Source: Methanosarcinales archaeon
GTDB taxonomy: Archaea > Halobacteriota > Methanosarcinia > Methanosarcinales > Methanoperedenaceae
Assembly (NCBI GenBank): GCA_905339155.1
Contig: CAJPFJ010000007.1
Coordinates: 1 to 64,000, forward strand
Reading direction: 5' to 3'
DNA length: 64,000 bases
Part shown: piece by piece, positions 53,715-62,524 of the stretch
How positions within the stretch are numbered: position 1 is the first letter of the stretch
Layout of the letters: every line of letters begins with the position of its first letter
Translations under genes and position numbers: made by a program
Notes under the pieces: model-generated
What the model saw: only the letters and a program-made list of their open reading frames with translations
Told to the model about the DNA's origin: nothing
Database searches by the model: none

Positions 53715-54740
53715 CTAAATATGTATCTTCACCTCATCAAGAAGAAACGGCGGATGAAAAATCCCGTTTTCTGTGATGATAGCAGTCACATTCTCCATTG
53801 GAGTTGCATCAAAGGCAGGATTATAAACATTTACCTCAAGTGGAGCTATCTGGTGCTTCCCAAAAAACTTCAGTTCTTCAGGTTTTCTTAATTCGATTGT
53901 GATCTCATCTTCAAAACTTTCATAATCAAACGTTGAAACAGGCGCTGCTACATAAAAAGGCACCTGGTGCTCTTTTGCTATGACCGAATGGGTATAAGTC
54001 CCTATCTTATTGAATACGGCATCCTGGGTGATCCTGTCCGCGCCCACTATGACTTTATCAACCATTCCTTTTCTCATCACATGACCAGACATGCTGTCTG
54101 TGATAAGCGTTACCGGGATTTTATCTTCCATTAATTCCCATGTTGTTATTCTGCTTCCCTGGTTAAGCGGGCGTGTCTCGCAAGAAATGACTTTTATGTC
54201 TTTTCCCTGGGCGCGGGCAGACCGGATAACCCCAAGGGCAGTGCCCCAGTCAACGCAGGCAAGCCTTCCGGCATTACAGTGTGTCATTACGGTATCCCCG
54301 TCTTCAAGAAGAGCCGCTCCATGCTCCCCAAGCTGCATATTCTTTTCCACATCCTCATCAGCTATTGCTTTTGCCTCATCAAGCGCAAACATTCTTAGTT
54401 CTTTGATGTTCTTTGCATCCTCTAAGGCCGCCAATACGCGTTTTACTCCCCATGAAAGATTTACTGCTGTGGGTCTTGTGGCGATTATAGCATTTGCTGC
54501 ATCCAGGATATCATCCATTGATCTATCCAATGAGTTGGCTTTACTTCGAAATGCAGCAAGAGCGACACCAAAACCTCCGGCGGCCCCGAGTGCAGGTGCG
54601 CCGCGGACGCGAAGTGTTTTTATGGCTTCGCATAGTGAATCAATTGTAACGCATTCTATGACCTTAAATTCTGCTGGCAGAATGGTCTGGTCTATCATTG
54701 CAATATTGTTGTTATTGTTATTCCAGTCTATTGTTCTCAT
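53715..54740 (-). CDS. mtnA: S-methyl-5-thioribose-1-phosphate isomerase
   Basis: About 341 residues from MRTIDWN, the usual first residues; an ATG six codons upstream is also possible. Family motifs: RVRGAPALGAAGGFGVAL, MTHCNAGRLACVDWGTALG, CETRPLNQGSR, VGADRIT and YVAAPVSTFD. It converts methylthioribose-1-phosphate to the ribulose form in methionine salvage. In archaea it may also serve related 5-deoxyribose phosphates. The catalytic Cys/Asp of the family (CETRPLNQG, GADRI) are present. Confidence 0.92.
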   Translation of the reverse strand: MRTIDWNNNNNNIAMIDQTILPAEFKVIECVTIDSLCEAIKTLRVRGAPALGAAGGFGVALAAFRSKANSLDRSMDDILDAANAIIATRPTAVNLSWGVKRVLAALEDAKNIKELRMFALDEAKAIADEDVEKNMQLGEHGAALLEDGDTVMTHCNAGRLACVDWGTALGVIRSARAQGKDIKVISCETRPLNQGSRITTWELMEDKIPVTLITDSMSGHVMRKGMVDKVIVGADRITQDAVFNKIGTYTHSVIAKEHQVPFYVAAPVSTFDYESFEDEITIELRKPEELKFFGKHQIAPLEVNVYNPAFDATPMENVTAIITENGIFHPPFLLDEVKIHI

Positions 54741-54852
54741 TGAAATCGTATTTATCATTCGTGTTTAAATATATTGCTTTTCAAAGTTAATCCAGGAATA
54801 TTGAATGGTCCACTGATTCCACATAACTAAGAATGTTCATATCCTGTCTGCC

Positions 54853-55998
54853 TTAATAGCATTGTATCCGTTTGGATAATTCAAGAATGATATCTGCAGC
54901 AATTTGTGATCCTTTCATGTCCCGTGCATTTTCAGAATATTGCCTTGCTTTTTCCTTGAATCTTTTTTCATTCAACAGAACGTTGATCTTTTCATATAAG
55001 CCTTCACCGTTAAAAGATTCAAAATCAAGGGTTTCGCACATTCCAAGTTCTTTCATTCGTTTTGCATTATATTCCTGCTCGACCTGTCCTTTAATGGGAA
55101 TTATAAGGGCTGGTTTTCCAAGCGTCAGGATTTCCATGGCAGTGCTGTGACCTGCCTGAGCAATAACAAGCTGCGCTTCGGCCATATATGGGGATGGATC
55201 CTCGCAAAATCCCACAACAGTTGTGTTTTTTTGAATATAATCACTTTTGAATTTGGCAAATACCAGAAAATTAATGCCAGGAAATCTATCCGCTATATTT
55301 AATATCCCATCAAAGATGGGACGGCTGAATGAATGTCCGCTAAGAATGGTTAAGATGAATGGACTTTTTATGCCTGAAGGCACAGGTTGCTCATTTTCGT
55401 ATTTGGCAGATACTACAGGCCCGATAAATCTTTGTTTTTTCATAACATGCGGGCTTTTACTTAACATATTAAGACAAACAGTATGGGGAGGTGCAAAATC
55501 AGGGATCAGGACTTCTTCGGCAAGCGCCATCGTTGTTTTAAGGGTTAGATCCACTGACTTCCCGACAAGGTTCAACAGGAATTTACTTTCCTTGAAAAAA
55601 GACTCAATGCTTGTCTGGTTGGATATTATTATGCAAGGCAACCCGAGTTTGAAGGCCGCAAAAACAGATGCGCTCCTGCCATCTGCAACCACGCATGTTG
55701 CAGAAAAATCCTCCATGATCTTTTTTTCCTGCGATATTATTCTTGAATAATGAAATACTGAATTCCTGCTTTGTGATATTGTAGCTTTGAGGTCAAATGA
55801 CCCTTCTTTTGCTGTCATTTCGAATTCTTTTTCAATTTCAATGGCATCAAAATTCTTTTTCAAGCGATCCAGCACATAACCATAACTCCCCATGAGAACA
55901 CAGGCGCCAGCATTCTTTAGTGTCATGGCTATTGCCATATCCCTGCTTGAATGACCGTAACCTTCCCCGCATACTGAAAAATAAATTTTGTGAACCAT
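54853..55998 (-). CDS. Glycosyltransferase, UDP-GlcNAc transferase-like (MJ1255/VC2487 family)
   Basis: A 381-residue GT-B fold protein. N-terminal FSVCGEGYGHSSRDMAIA is the acceptor-side glycine loop; C-terminal VIAQAGHSTAMEILTLGKPALIIP is the nucleotide-sugar site, as in MurG-like enzymes. Archaeal members are thought to act on cell-surface or lipid glycans. Monocistronic, about 150 bases from pirin in the divergent direction. Confidence 0.85.
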   Translation of the reverse strand: MVHKIYFSVCGEGYGHSSRDMAIAMTLKNAGACVLMGSYGYVLDRLKKNFDAIEIEKEFEMTAKEGSFDLKATISQSRNSVFHYSRIISQEKKIMEDFSATCVVADGRSASVFAAFKLGLPCIIISNQTSIESFFKESKFLLNLVGKSVDLTLKTTMALAEEVLIPDFAPPHTVCLNMLSKSPHVMKKQRFIGPVVSAKYENEQPVPSGIKSPFILTILSGHSFSRPIFDGILNIADRFPGINFLVFAKFKSDYIQKNTTVVGFCEDPSPYMAEAQLVIAQAGHSTAMEILTLGKPALIIPIKGQVEQEYNAKRMKELGMCETLDFESFNGEGLYEKINVLLNEKRFKEKARQYSENARDMKGSQIAADIILELSKRIQCY

Positions 55999-56147
55999 GA
56001 CTTTCTTAGATTCGGTTTGAAGTATATAGATTGCGATTGGAGTGCGCCCTTAAAGTGGACTGTTAGTTAAGGTGCTGATGCTTTCTCAACGAAAAAGATA
56101 TTATGAACTGCGCCAAATATACATTATTGTAAAGGAGTGACAACAAA

Positions 56148-57005
56148 ATGAACCGAAAGATTGAAAGCATATCCAAAAGCAAACCCACACTGGAAGGTGC
56201 AGGAGTTCACCTGAAAAGGGCATTCGGTTACAACGAAGTGCCTGAACTTGATCCTTTCCTGCTACTTGATGATTTTCATTCCGATAACCCCGCAGACTAT
56301 ATCGCCGGGTTTCCATGGCACCCTCACAGGGGTATTGAAACAGTGACATATATGCTGGAAGGCATGGTAGAACATGGCGACAGCATGGGAAATAAAGGTG
56401 TGATACTACCGGGAGATGTGCAATGGATGACCGCTGGAAGCGGGATAATCCACCAGGAAATGCCAAAAGGACATAATGGGCATATGTGGGGTTTCCAGTT
56501 ATGGGTGAATCTTCCATCCACACATAAAATGATGGAACCCAGATACAGGGAAGTGAAGAACTCACTGATACCAGAGATCACGATAGATAAAAACGTTAAG
56601 ATCAAGATCATTTGTGGGGAATCAGGTAACACAAAAGGACCTGTACAGGATATCGTTGTTGATCCTGAGTATCTTGATATTACAATGGCGCCAGGCGCGG
56701 AATTTGAACATGGCATCAAGAGAGGGTACAGGGTATTTGCCTATGTGATCAAAGGAAGCGGGTTTTTTGATGCGGATAAGAAAAAATCAATATCTAACGA
56801 ACATCTTATAATTTTCAAAGACGGGGATAATATAAAAATTACAGCAGGCGACAGGAGTCTGCGTTTCCTCCTTGTATCCGGTAAACCTATTGGCGAACCT
56901 GTAGCATGGGCTGGACCTATTGTTATGAACACGCAGGAGGAACTGGATATAGCTTTTGAAGAATATCGCAAAGGTAGGTTTATCAAACATAACAATATGA
57001 ACTAA
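56148..57005 (+). CDS. Pirin family protein
   Basis: A 285-residue bicupin pirin. The metal site HPHRGIETVTYMLEG (histidines near residues 64 and 66) and HQEMPKG are intact. AAAGGAG lies ten bases before ATG. Pirins are iron-binding proteins with quercetinase or regulatory roles; the archaeal function is unclear. Confidence 0.93.
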   Translation: MNRKIESISKSKPTLEGAGVHLKRAFGYNEVPELDPFLLLDDFHSDNPADYIAGFPWHPHRGIETVTYMLEGMVEHGDSMGNKGVILPGDVQWMTAGSGIIHQEMPKGHNGHMWGFQLWVNLPSTHKMMEPRYREVKNSLIPEITIDKNVKIKIICGESGNTKGPVQDIVVDPEYLDITMAPGAEFEHGIKRGYRVFAYVIKGSGFFDADKKKSISNEHLIIFKDGDNIKITAGDRSLRFLLVSGKPIGEPVAWAGPIVMNTQEELDIAFEEYRKGRFIKHNNMN

Positions 57006-57097
57006 TTCTCAAAAACAAAGAATTTCCCTGCAAATTCGTGCAAACCTTTATAATTAATCATGTATATTCAGGGAAGAGGAGATAGGAGTATCATGCA

Positions 57098-57454
57098 ATG
57101 AGCGAGTTTATTTATGGTGTAATAGATTATATAATTTTTCCATTATATTTGGTTTTCGTTTTTTTATCGATCCAGATATGGTTTTTATGGAAAGATGTTG
57201 ATAAAGAAAAATTCAAATTCAGACTTCTTGTAAGTCAATCTTTTTTCAGGAAAAATAGTGTGTTTGTATTCTCTTTTAGCACTTTTTTCATGCTCCGTGA
57301 ATTTGAATTTATCGAGGTATATTCTGGTATTTTTGATATGATGGCGCTTATTAGTATAGTATTATTTACTTATAGCTGGTATTCGACTTTAAAACCATTT
57401 GCAGTTCGAAAGATTCTTCCAAGGGAATTCAAATCCGATAAAAGGTATCATTGA
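57098..57454 (+). CDS. Three-span membrane protein, hypothetical
   Basis: A 118-residue protein with hydrophobic segments near residues 10-28 (IIFPLYLVFVFLSIQIWFLW), 52-66 and 77-95. A short basic C-terminus follows. It resembles small archaeal membrane proteins of unknown function. It converges with the next small membrane gene with a 7-base overlap. Confidence 0.6.
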   Translation: MSEFIYGVIDYIIFPLYLVFVFLSIQIWFLWKDVDKEKFKFRLLVSQSFFRKNSVFVFSFSTFFMLREFEFIEVYSGIFDMMALISIVLFTYSWYSTLKPFAVRKILPREFKSDKRYH

Positions 57455-57651
57455 ATTGGTTTTGTCCAAATAAAGAAATTATGAACAAGATAAATGATAA
57501 AACCGAACGTAATAGCACCTAACAATGCACTTTGCCAATCAAGGATCTTATTTTGTAAAAAAAATTTTAACATAATATAGATGATAAAATATGCGACTGA
57601 GGCTGTAAAAGTTAGAACAATCGTTTTTTTCATGATGTCATATATTATCAT
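57448..57651 (-). CDS. Two-span membrane protein, hypothetical
   Basis: A 67-residue protein with two hydrophobic helices (TIVLTFTASVAYFIIYIML in outline, then LLGAITFGFIIYLVHNFF) joined by a short basic loop. No family is recognised. The start may be the internal MKKTIVL (57633). Confidence 0.5.
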   Translation of the reverse strand: MIIYDIMKKTIVLTFTASVAYFIIYIMLKFFLQNKILDWQSALLGAITFGFIIYLVHNFFIWTKPIQ

Positions 57652-57773
57652 TATATTTTATAATAAGCATTCCCCATAATTATATCCAAATTATGACCAT
57701 ATCTAAAAATCTTCCAGGGTATTGGATATCGATAACAAAATACTTATGATATTAATTTAATGTTTGATAAGAA

Positions 57774-58469
57774 ATGTTTCGAATTATCTTAGTATTGGAC
57801 ATACTAAATGGTATTGTAGTGCACGCGGTGAGGGGCGAACGGGCTAAATACAAGCCCATCGAAAATAGCCGGATTTGTGATTCATCAGATCCGCTTGATT
57901 TAATTTGCACAATTGGGCCTTCACAGGTGTATATTGCTGATCTTGACCATATCCAGGACATTGGTGATAATTTTGGGGTGATAGGAAAAATATCTCAAAA
58001 AACAAACACTATGGTGGATATTGGCGTAAAAAATATGGATGATGTCCGTAAATGTGCAGAAATTGCATATACAGTCATCATTGGCACTGAAACCGCTTCA
58101 TTAGATATCATAGGAAAAGCAACCATCCAATTTCCAGGAAGGATCAATGTGAGTATAGATATGAAAAATGGGATTGTTCTGACAAAAGACCGGGAAATGG
58201 ATGTGCAGCCAGAAGAACTTATGAGAAAACTGAATGAATTTGACCTGAAGGAAATTATCATACTGGATTTAGGTAAAGTGGGGACAAGCGCCGGGATCAA
58301 TAAGGATTTATTAAAGAAAATGGCTGGAATATCAGCGCACAAAATTCTTGTTGGGGGGGGTATAAAGGATCTGGATGATATCGTTGTCCTGAAAGATCTG
58401 GGCATCGATGGGGCACTTGTTGCCACCGCGGTCCACAATGGTAAAATACCGATAGAACTTATTCATTGA
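57774..58469 (+). CDS. HisA/HisF-related TIM-barrel protein
   Basis: A 231-residue barrel related to HisA: RIILVLDILNGIVVHAVRG carries the first Asp, VDIGVKNMDD and VGGGIKDLDD are the phosphate loops. This archaeal family is distinct from the true HisA at 10.3 kb (shorter, with MFRIILVLDILNG instead of the HisA PAIDL). The substrate is unknown; its phosphate site is intact. Convergent with DUF1284 with an 11-base overlap. Confidence 0.8.
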   Translation: MFRIILVLDILNGIVVHAVRGERAKYKPIENSRICDSSDPLDLICTIGPSQVYIADLDHIQDIGDNFGVIGKISQKTNTMVDIGVKNMDDVRKCAEIAYTVIIGTETASLDIIGKATIQFPGRINVSIDMKNGIVLTKDREMDVQPEELMRKLNEFDLKEIIILDLGKVGTSAGINKDLLKKMAGISAHKILVGGGIKDLDDIVVLKDLGIDGALVATAVHNGKIPIELIH

Positions 58470-58839
58470 AGCACACTTTCCTATATCCGCACCCGGCACA
58501 AAATTGCACTTTCCATTCTTCCAGAATATCGGGTAATATAACTGCGATCATCTTCCAGTCAACGATCTTCCCGGCCATGAATCCCAGCAATCTCAGGGCT
58601 TCTTTGTCCTGGACAAGTATCATTTCATCCGAATATTCATTGCTAGCACATTTTTTATCGTTAAGATACGGGCATTTTGCGCATACCTCATCCGGGCCTG
58701 ATACTATTTCCACTTTTTCTTTTTTGAGGACTGCATATATATTTTTGATGAAATCTTCTGAGTAGCCTTCACCCCTGAAGAAATTAAGGCATATGAGATG
58801 ATGACCTCGAAGTCTTGATTTCATATGTTCATGATCCAT
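58459..58839 (-). CDS. DUF1284 family protein, cysteine-rich
   Basis: A 126-residue protein with SRLRGHHLICLNFFRGEGYSEDF (the DUF1284 opening), then CAKCPYLNDKKC and a C-terminal CAGCGYRKVC. The two cysteine groups could hold an Fe-S cluster or zinc. Function unknown. Start may be the internal ATG at 58824, directly before the conserved region. Confidence 0.82.
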   Translation of the reverse strand: MDHEHMKSRLRGHHLICLNFFRGEGYSEDFIKNIYAVLKKEKVEIVSGPDEVCAKCPYLNDKKCASNEYSDEMILVQDKEALRLLGFMAGKIVDWKMIAVILPDILEEWKVQFCAGCGYRKVCFNE

Positions 58840-58846
58840 CTTTCAT

Positions 58847-58903
58847 TCAAAAATTCTCATCCCTTAAAATATCATTAAGATACAGCTTTGTTTCCCTATA
58901 CAT
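58847..58903 (-). pseudogene. Truncated HEPN toxin, 18 residues
   Basis: MYRETKLYLNDILRDENF then TGA. It starts inside the last codons of the MNT gene, the usual overlap of mnt-hepn (DUF86) pairs, and reads like the first line of a DUF86 protein (RDYKLYLEDIL). The remaining ~100 residues with the RNase motif are absent before the DUF1284 gene. Confidence 0.6.
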
Positions 58904-59201
58904 ATACTGCTTCCTTCAAGATATCGTCTTTGATCAGCAGCTTCAGGGTTTCGATAATCACAAGGTCAACTTTTTTTTTCAGGGTATCCTCTAAAAAGAA
59001 TTTGAGACCCATATAGTTCTTGAACGTCTCCTTCCCGTCCTCCAATTCTACCAGAATATCTATGTCGCTGCGCTGCGTTTCCTCCCCTCTGACAATAGAA
59101 CCAAAAATACCTGTTTTCTTAACACCATATATTTCCCTCAGGCGCAGCTTGTTTTTATCAAAAAAACGCTTTATTTCCTCAAACGATTTTCCAGGCATCA
59201 T
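58896..59201 (-). CDS. mntA: MNT-type nucleotidyltransferase antitoxin
   Basis: A 101-residue minimal nucleotidyltransferase: GIFGSIVRGEETQRSDIDILVEL has the GSxxRG loop and the DxD metal site (D67 and D69 by position), and KKKVDLVI supplies the third carboxylate. MntA adds AMP to its HEPN partner and so silences it. Here the HEPN toxin survives only as an 18-residue stub, leaving an antitoxin without a toxin. Confidence 0.88.
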   Translation of the reverse strand: MMPGKSFEEIKRFFDKNKLRLREIYGVKKTGIFGSIVRGEETQRSDIDILVELEDGKETFKNYMGLKFFLEDTLKKKVDLVIIETLKLLIKDDILKEAVYV

Positions 59202-59276
59202 ATTATATCATCTTTGTATATTATTTTCTTCTTCATATATTCAACCTTCTATCGCACAGATTTTTCCTTATCCTGC

Positions 59277-59467
59277 TTAGCCAATCTCCATAATCCTGTC
59301 GTCCTCAATGCTCACCCCCTGCGAGGCTCGACCGCGGATTAAGCTCAGGCTGCGGCGGCGCGCATGGGTGGAAAAGTTGCGCAAAGGATGCAAAGTTTCT
59401 TGCTTGATCGCTTTGGGTCCTTTGCGGTGGGTTTTGTTGTCAAATCCCGCTATGCGAAATGTTTTTG
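59277..59467. repeat. GC-rich interspersed-repeat-like intergenic sequence
   Basis: A stretch of much higher GC than its surroundings (CTGCGGCGGCGCGCATGG) with phrases such as CTTTGGGTCCTTTGCGGTG and GCAAAGGATGCAAAG. This is the kind of low-information sequence that recurs between genes in many genomes. An open frame of 67 codons crosses it on the minus strand and runs into the beta-propeller stop; I consider it non-coding. Confidence 0.35.
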
Positions 59468-59470
59468 AAT

Positions 59471-61657
59471 CTATTTCCATCCATACTCATTGTACATGTC
59501 CTTCGAGAATGGCAGATCGATGCTTTTTATTTCGCTGATATCCTCCAGATCGTTCATCATGACCTTTCTTGCCGATATCGTATAAAGCACATCATCCATG
59601 AACAATGACCTGCGAACGGCGCCGGGTGAGCCCCAGTAATAAAACGGCTCCTCGAAATCATCAAAGTGCGATATCTTGCCCTTGAGATTGAAGCCGTTAA
59701 GGGTGATGTTGAAGACATAAGCGCCCTGCCATACTCTTTGCACGGTTTGGCCGTACCTGCTGTCGTATTGCTCTTTTCCGGTAACTTCTCTGACCGGGAT
59801 CACCAGAAGGTTCTTCTTTTTATCAAACAGGAATGCCTTATGATCTTGAAGCGCCTCTGAATCCGACCCGGCTTTTCCTATTTCATAGGTATCTATCTGT
59901 TTTGGATCATTGACATCAGATACATCGAACAGTGAGAGTTTCACTCCTTTTATCGATACTCCACCCCATTCATTCTCGGCGGTTTCTTTACCCACTCCGA
60001 TTATATGGTTTTCATCATACGGGTGCAGATAATCTGAGAAACCCGGTATTTTGAGCTGGCCAAGCACTTGCGGGTTATTGGGATATGTGAGATCTATCAC
60101 AAACAGAGGATCCATTCTCTTAAATGTTACCATATAGAGCCTGTTCCCGATGAATCGCGTGGAGTATATTCTTTCATCCGGCGCTATCTTTTCCAGCTTC
60201 CCGGCAATTTTGAGGTCGCTATCCATGATATATACGTTATTGTACTGGATGTTGCTGTTTATGGTCCAGAACTGCGAAGTGGTGGCAACCCTGAAATAAT
60301 CCCCTGATTCATCCATAGAGAACTGGTTCAGAAGGCTTCCCGGTACTTCGCCTTTTGTTTTATATTCAATAATGCCCTTATCGATGCTAATTTTCTGGAT
60401 GACCGTCTTTTCCCTTTCCTGTGCAAGCTTTACCTCATATTCATCAACTGCTTTCTGGACATCATCCCGGTATTTTTGTTTTTCATTTTCCGTCATCCTG
60501 TTGAAAGTATCCTCAAGAATGGATGATATCTTATCCCACTTTTCATGCTGGTCAAGGTTACTGTTCTTGATCTCGTTTATCTTGTCCCGGGCATCCTGCG
60601 GAAGCAGAGGCATTACCACCTCATAGAACCGTTCCTCACGCTGCGCTTCATAATACAATACAGGCATATTCTTCCTGTAAGTGATGTATATATTATTCTG
60701 GGAAACATACAAATTGTCAGAATAACCCATCATGAATGTTTTTGCATTGATGCTATCTGTTTGTTTAATATTGATAGAGGCGATGGTATGGAAAACGTAA
60801 TTCTGTTCCGGATTATCAAAGTAGTATACATCCGGAGTCATGATCCTGGCTGACCCCTTCATTATGACAGGCATATCCACAAAATCATTGTAATAATAAA
60901 CCGTATCTTTTGCAATAAAATATACATTATCCCCGATCATCCTTGACTGGAAATAATTGCCACTGATGCTGTAATTTGCCACTTCTTCAGGGTTTTTCCT
61001 GTTTGAGATATCATATACCATGGCTACTGTTTTCATAGCGTCCCTTGGCCTTGGCATGTAATCATATTCCGGAATACCATAGACGGTATCGGTATCTTCC
61101 ATGAAAATTAAGAGCCTGTCGCCATTCACGAATAGATCCTTTGGTCTTCCCTGGATCAGTGTGGAGGAAAGGATTGTTGCATCAGATGCAGGGAACGCAT
61201 CTAAAATTACAAGCTTGTTCTGCGCGATGACATAGATGTATTTCCTATCATTTTTTACAAAATCAGCTTCATCCACACCTTCTACCTGGATATTTGTTTT
61301 TGAATAATCTGTTGCAGTCTCACCTGATGGCGCTTGAATATTGGAAGTTACAGCTTTGGGCATTACCCCTGACTGAATCGGGACGGCTGCTCCTGTTGCT
61401 CCCTCTTGTGTTATGGCCCTTCCCATAACAGAACCAGCGAATGCACCTGTACTTTGTGCGCTTGCTTTCATGTATTCCCGCAATTCATATGCTGAAGAAA
61501 ATTTCTTTAATTCCTGGGTTGATCCAGGTATTGAAATAATTGTTTCGTTCCCCACATTCTTTTCATTGTCTATTGTTTTTATGTCCTGCTGGGCGCACCC
61601 GCTGAAGATCGCAATGCTTATAATTGCTAATATCAAAATTATCACTCTTTTGTTCAA
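59471..61657 (-). CDS. Secreted lipoprotein with C-terminal beta-propeller domain
   Basis: A 728-residue exported protein. The signal peptide ends in a lipobox (IISIAIFSGCAQQ, cysteine 21), followed by a short linker and the beta-propeller domain family PF09826/COG4880: TNIQVEGVDEADFVKND marks its start near residue 143. Repeated YVIAQNKLVILDAFP, AMVYDISNRKNPEEVA and LSLFDVSDVNDPKQIDTY blades follow. No catalytic motif is visible. It is probably a cell-surface binding or scaffold protein. Confidence 0.88.
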   Translation of the reverse strand: MNKRVIILILAIISIAIFSGCAQQDIKTIDNEKNVGNETIISIPGSTQELKKFSSAYELREYMKASAQSTGAFAGSVMGRAITQEGATGAAVPIQSGVMPKAVTSNIQAPSGETATDYSKTNIQVEGVDEADFVKNDRKYIYVIAQNKLVILDAFPASDATILSSTLIQGRPKDLFVNGDRLLIFMEDTDTVYGIPEYDYMPRPRDAMKTVAMVYDISNRKNPEEVANYSISGNYFQSRMIGDNVYFIAKDTVYYYNDFVDMPVIMKGSARIMTPDVYYFDNPEQNYVFHTIASINIKQTDSINAKTFMMGYSDNLYVSQNNIYITYRKNMPVLYYEAQREERFYEVVMPLLPQDARDKINEIKNSNLDQHEKWDKISSILEDTFNRMTENEKQKYRDDVQKAVDEYEVKLAQEREKTVIQKISIDKGIIEYKTKGEVPGSLLNQFSMDESGDYFRVATTSQFWTINSNIQYNNVYIMDSDLKIAGKLEKIAPDERIYSTRFIGNRLYMVTFKRMDPLFVIDLTYPNNPQVLGQLKIPGFSDYLHPYDENHIIGVGKETAENEWGGVSIKGVKLSLFDVSDVNDPKQIDTYEIGKAGSDSEALQDHKAFLFDKKKNLLVIPVREVTGKEQYDSRYGQTVQRVWQGAYVFNITLNGFNLKGKISHFDDFEEPFYYWGSPGAVRRSLFMDDVLYTISARKVMMNDLEDISEIKSIDLPFSKDMYNEYGWK

Positions 61658-61795
61658 TTGCTATCACCTGTTTGGTAATATATGGTCGCATAATGATAAA
61701 TATATCTTTGACTTCGAATTGAATTGGAGTTATGGTTTTCCTGATATTTTTCCATTACAGGTATTTTTTTATATATCTTAAGAAATATAAGCAAT

Positions 61796-62452
61796 ATGCG
61801 TTTTGATCTGCATATCCATTCAAACTATTCATCCGACAGTGGATTGCCTGTGGATGATATATTAAAAATGGCTGTGAAAAAAGGATTGGATGGGATCGCG
61901 ATTTGCGACCATAATACCATAACGGGGAGTTATCTTGCCAGGAAGCGCGTTACGGAATTGTATCTCCCATTGCTGGTTCTCCCTGGTGTGGAAGTCTCAA
62001 CTTCGAAAGGTCATCTTATCGTTCTTGGGGTAAGGGAAAACATTCAACCAGGACTGACGCCCGGTGAGACTATAAGGATCGCAAGGCAAAAGGGTGGGAT
62101 CATAATTGCCGCTCATCCTTTTAAAAAAAATAGCATCGGTAATGTGGAAGGAATGGATATTGATGCGATCGAAACATTCAATTCAAGATGCATTTTCGGG
62201 GAAAACAAGAAAGCAGAAAAGATGGCAATAGAACTTGGAAAACCGCAAGTCGGCGGAAGTGATTCACACATTATTGGAACTATCGGGATCGGATATACAG
62301 AAATTGATTCAGAACCAGATGAAGAATCCGTACTGAATGCTATCAGGGAGGGAAGAACCCGGACAGGTGGGAGGATCGCACCTGTATATGTTGTTATTTT
62401 CCAGGTAATGAGAGGGGTTTTACGGCGCATTAAGACAAAAAATAGGGAATAA
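61796..62452 (+). CDS. PHP-domain phosphoesterase
   Basis: A 218-residue PHP protein. Metal ligands: DLHIHSNYSSDS, ICDHNTITG, GVEVSTSKGHLIVLG, AAHPFKK and GGSDSHIIG. Small archaeal PHP proteins are metal-dependent phosphoesterases acting on nucleotides or sugar phosphates. TATATATC lies about 25 bases before the ATG, so the mRNA is nearly leaderless. Confidence 0.9.
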   Translation: MRFDLHIHSNYSSDSGLPVDDILKMAVKKGLDGIAICDHNTITGSYLARKRVTELYLPLLVLPGVEVSTSKGHLIVLGVRENIQPGLTPGETIRIARQKGGIIIAAHPFKKNSIGNVEGMDIDAIETFNSRCIFGENKKAEKMAIELGKPQVGGSDSHIIGTIGIGYTEIDSEPDEESVLNAIREGRTRTGGRIAPVYVVIFQVMRGVLRRIKTKNRE

Positions 62453-62524
62453 TTAGATTTTGATTGGGTCAATACAATCCCATAGAAAGATTTTTTATAA
62501 TGTTTAATCAGTATAAGAGATGCA

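Noticed and set aside
54091-54768. 225-codon open frame opposite mtnA
   Set aside because: Antisense to a well-conserved isomerase; low-complexity serine/alanine-rich translation and no ribosome binding site.
59277-59480. 67-codon minus-strand frame through the GC-rich island
   Set aside because: Reads as repeat-like sequence (NKTHRKGPKAIKQ) without homology, and its coding potential is confined to the compositional anomaly.
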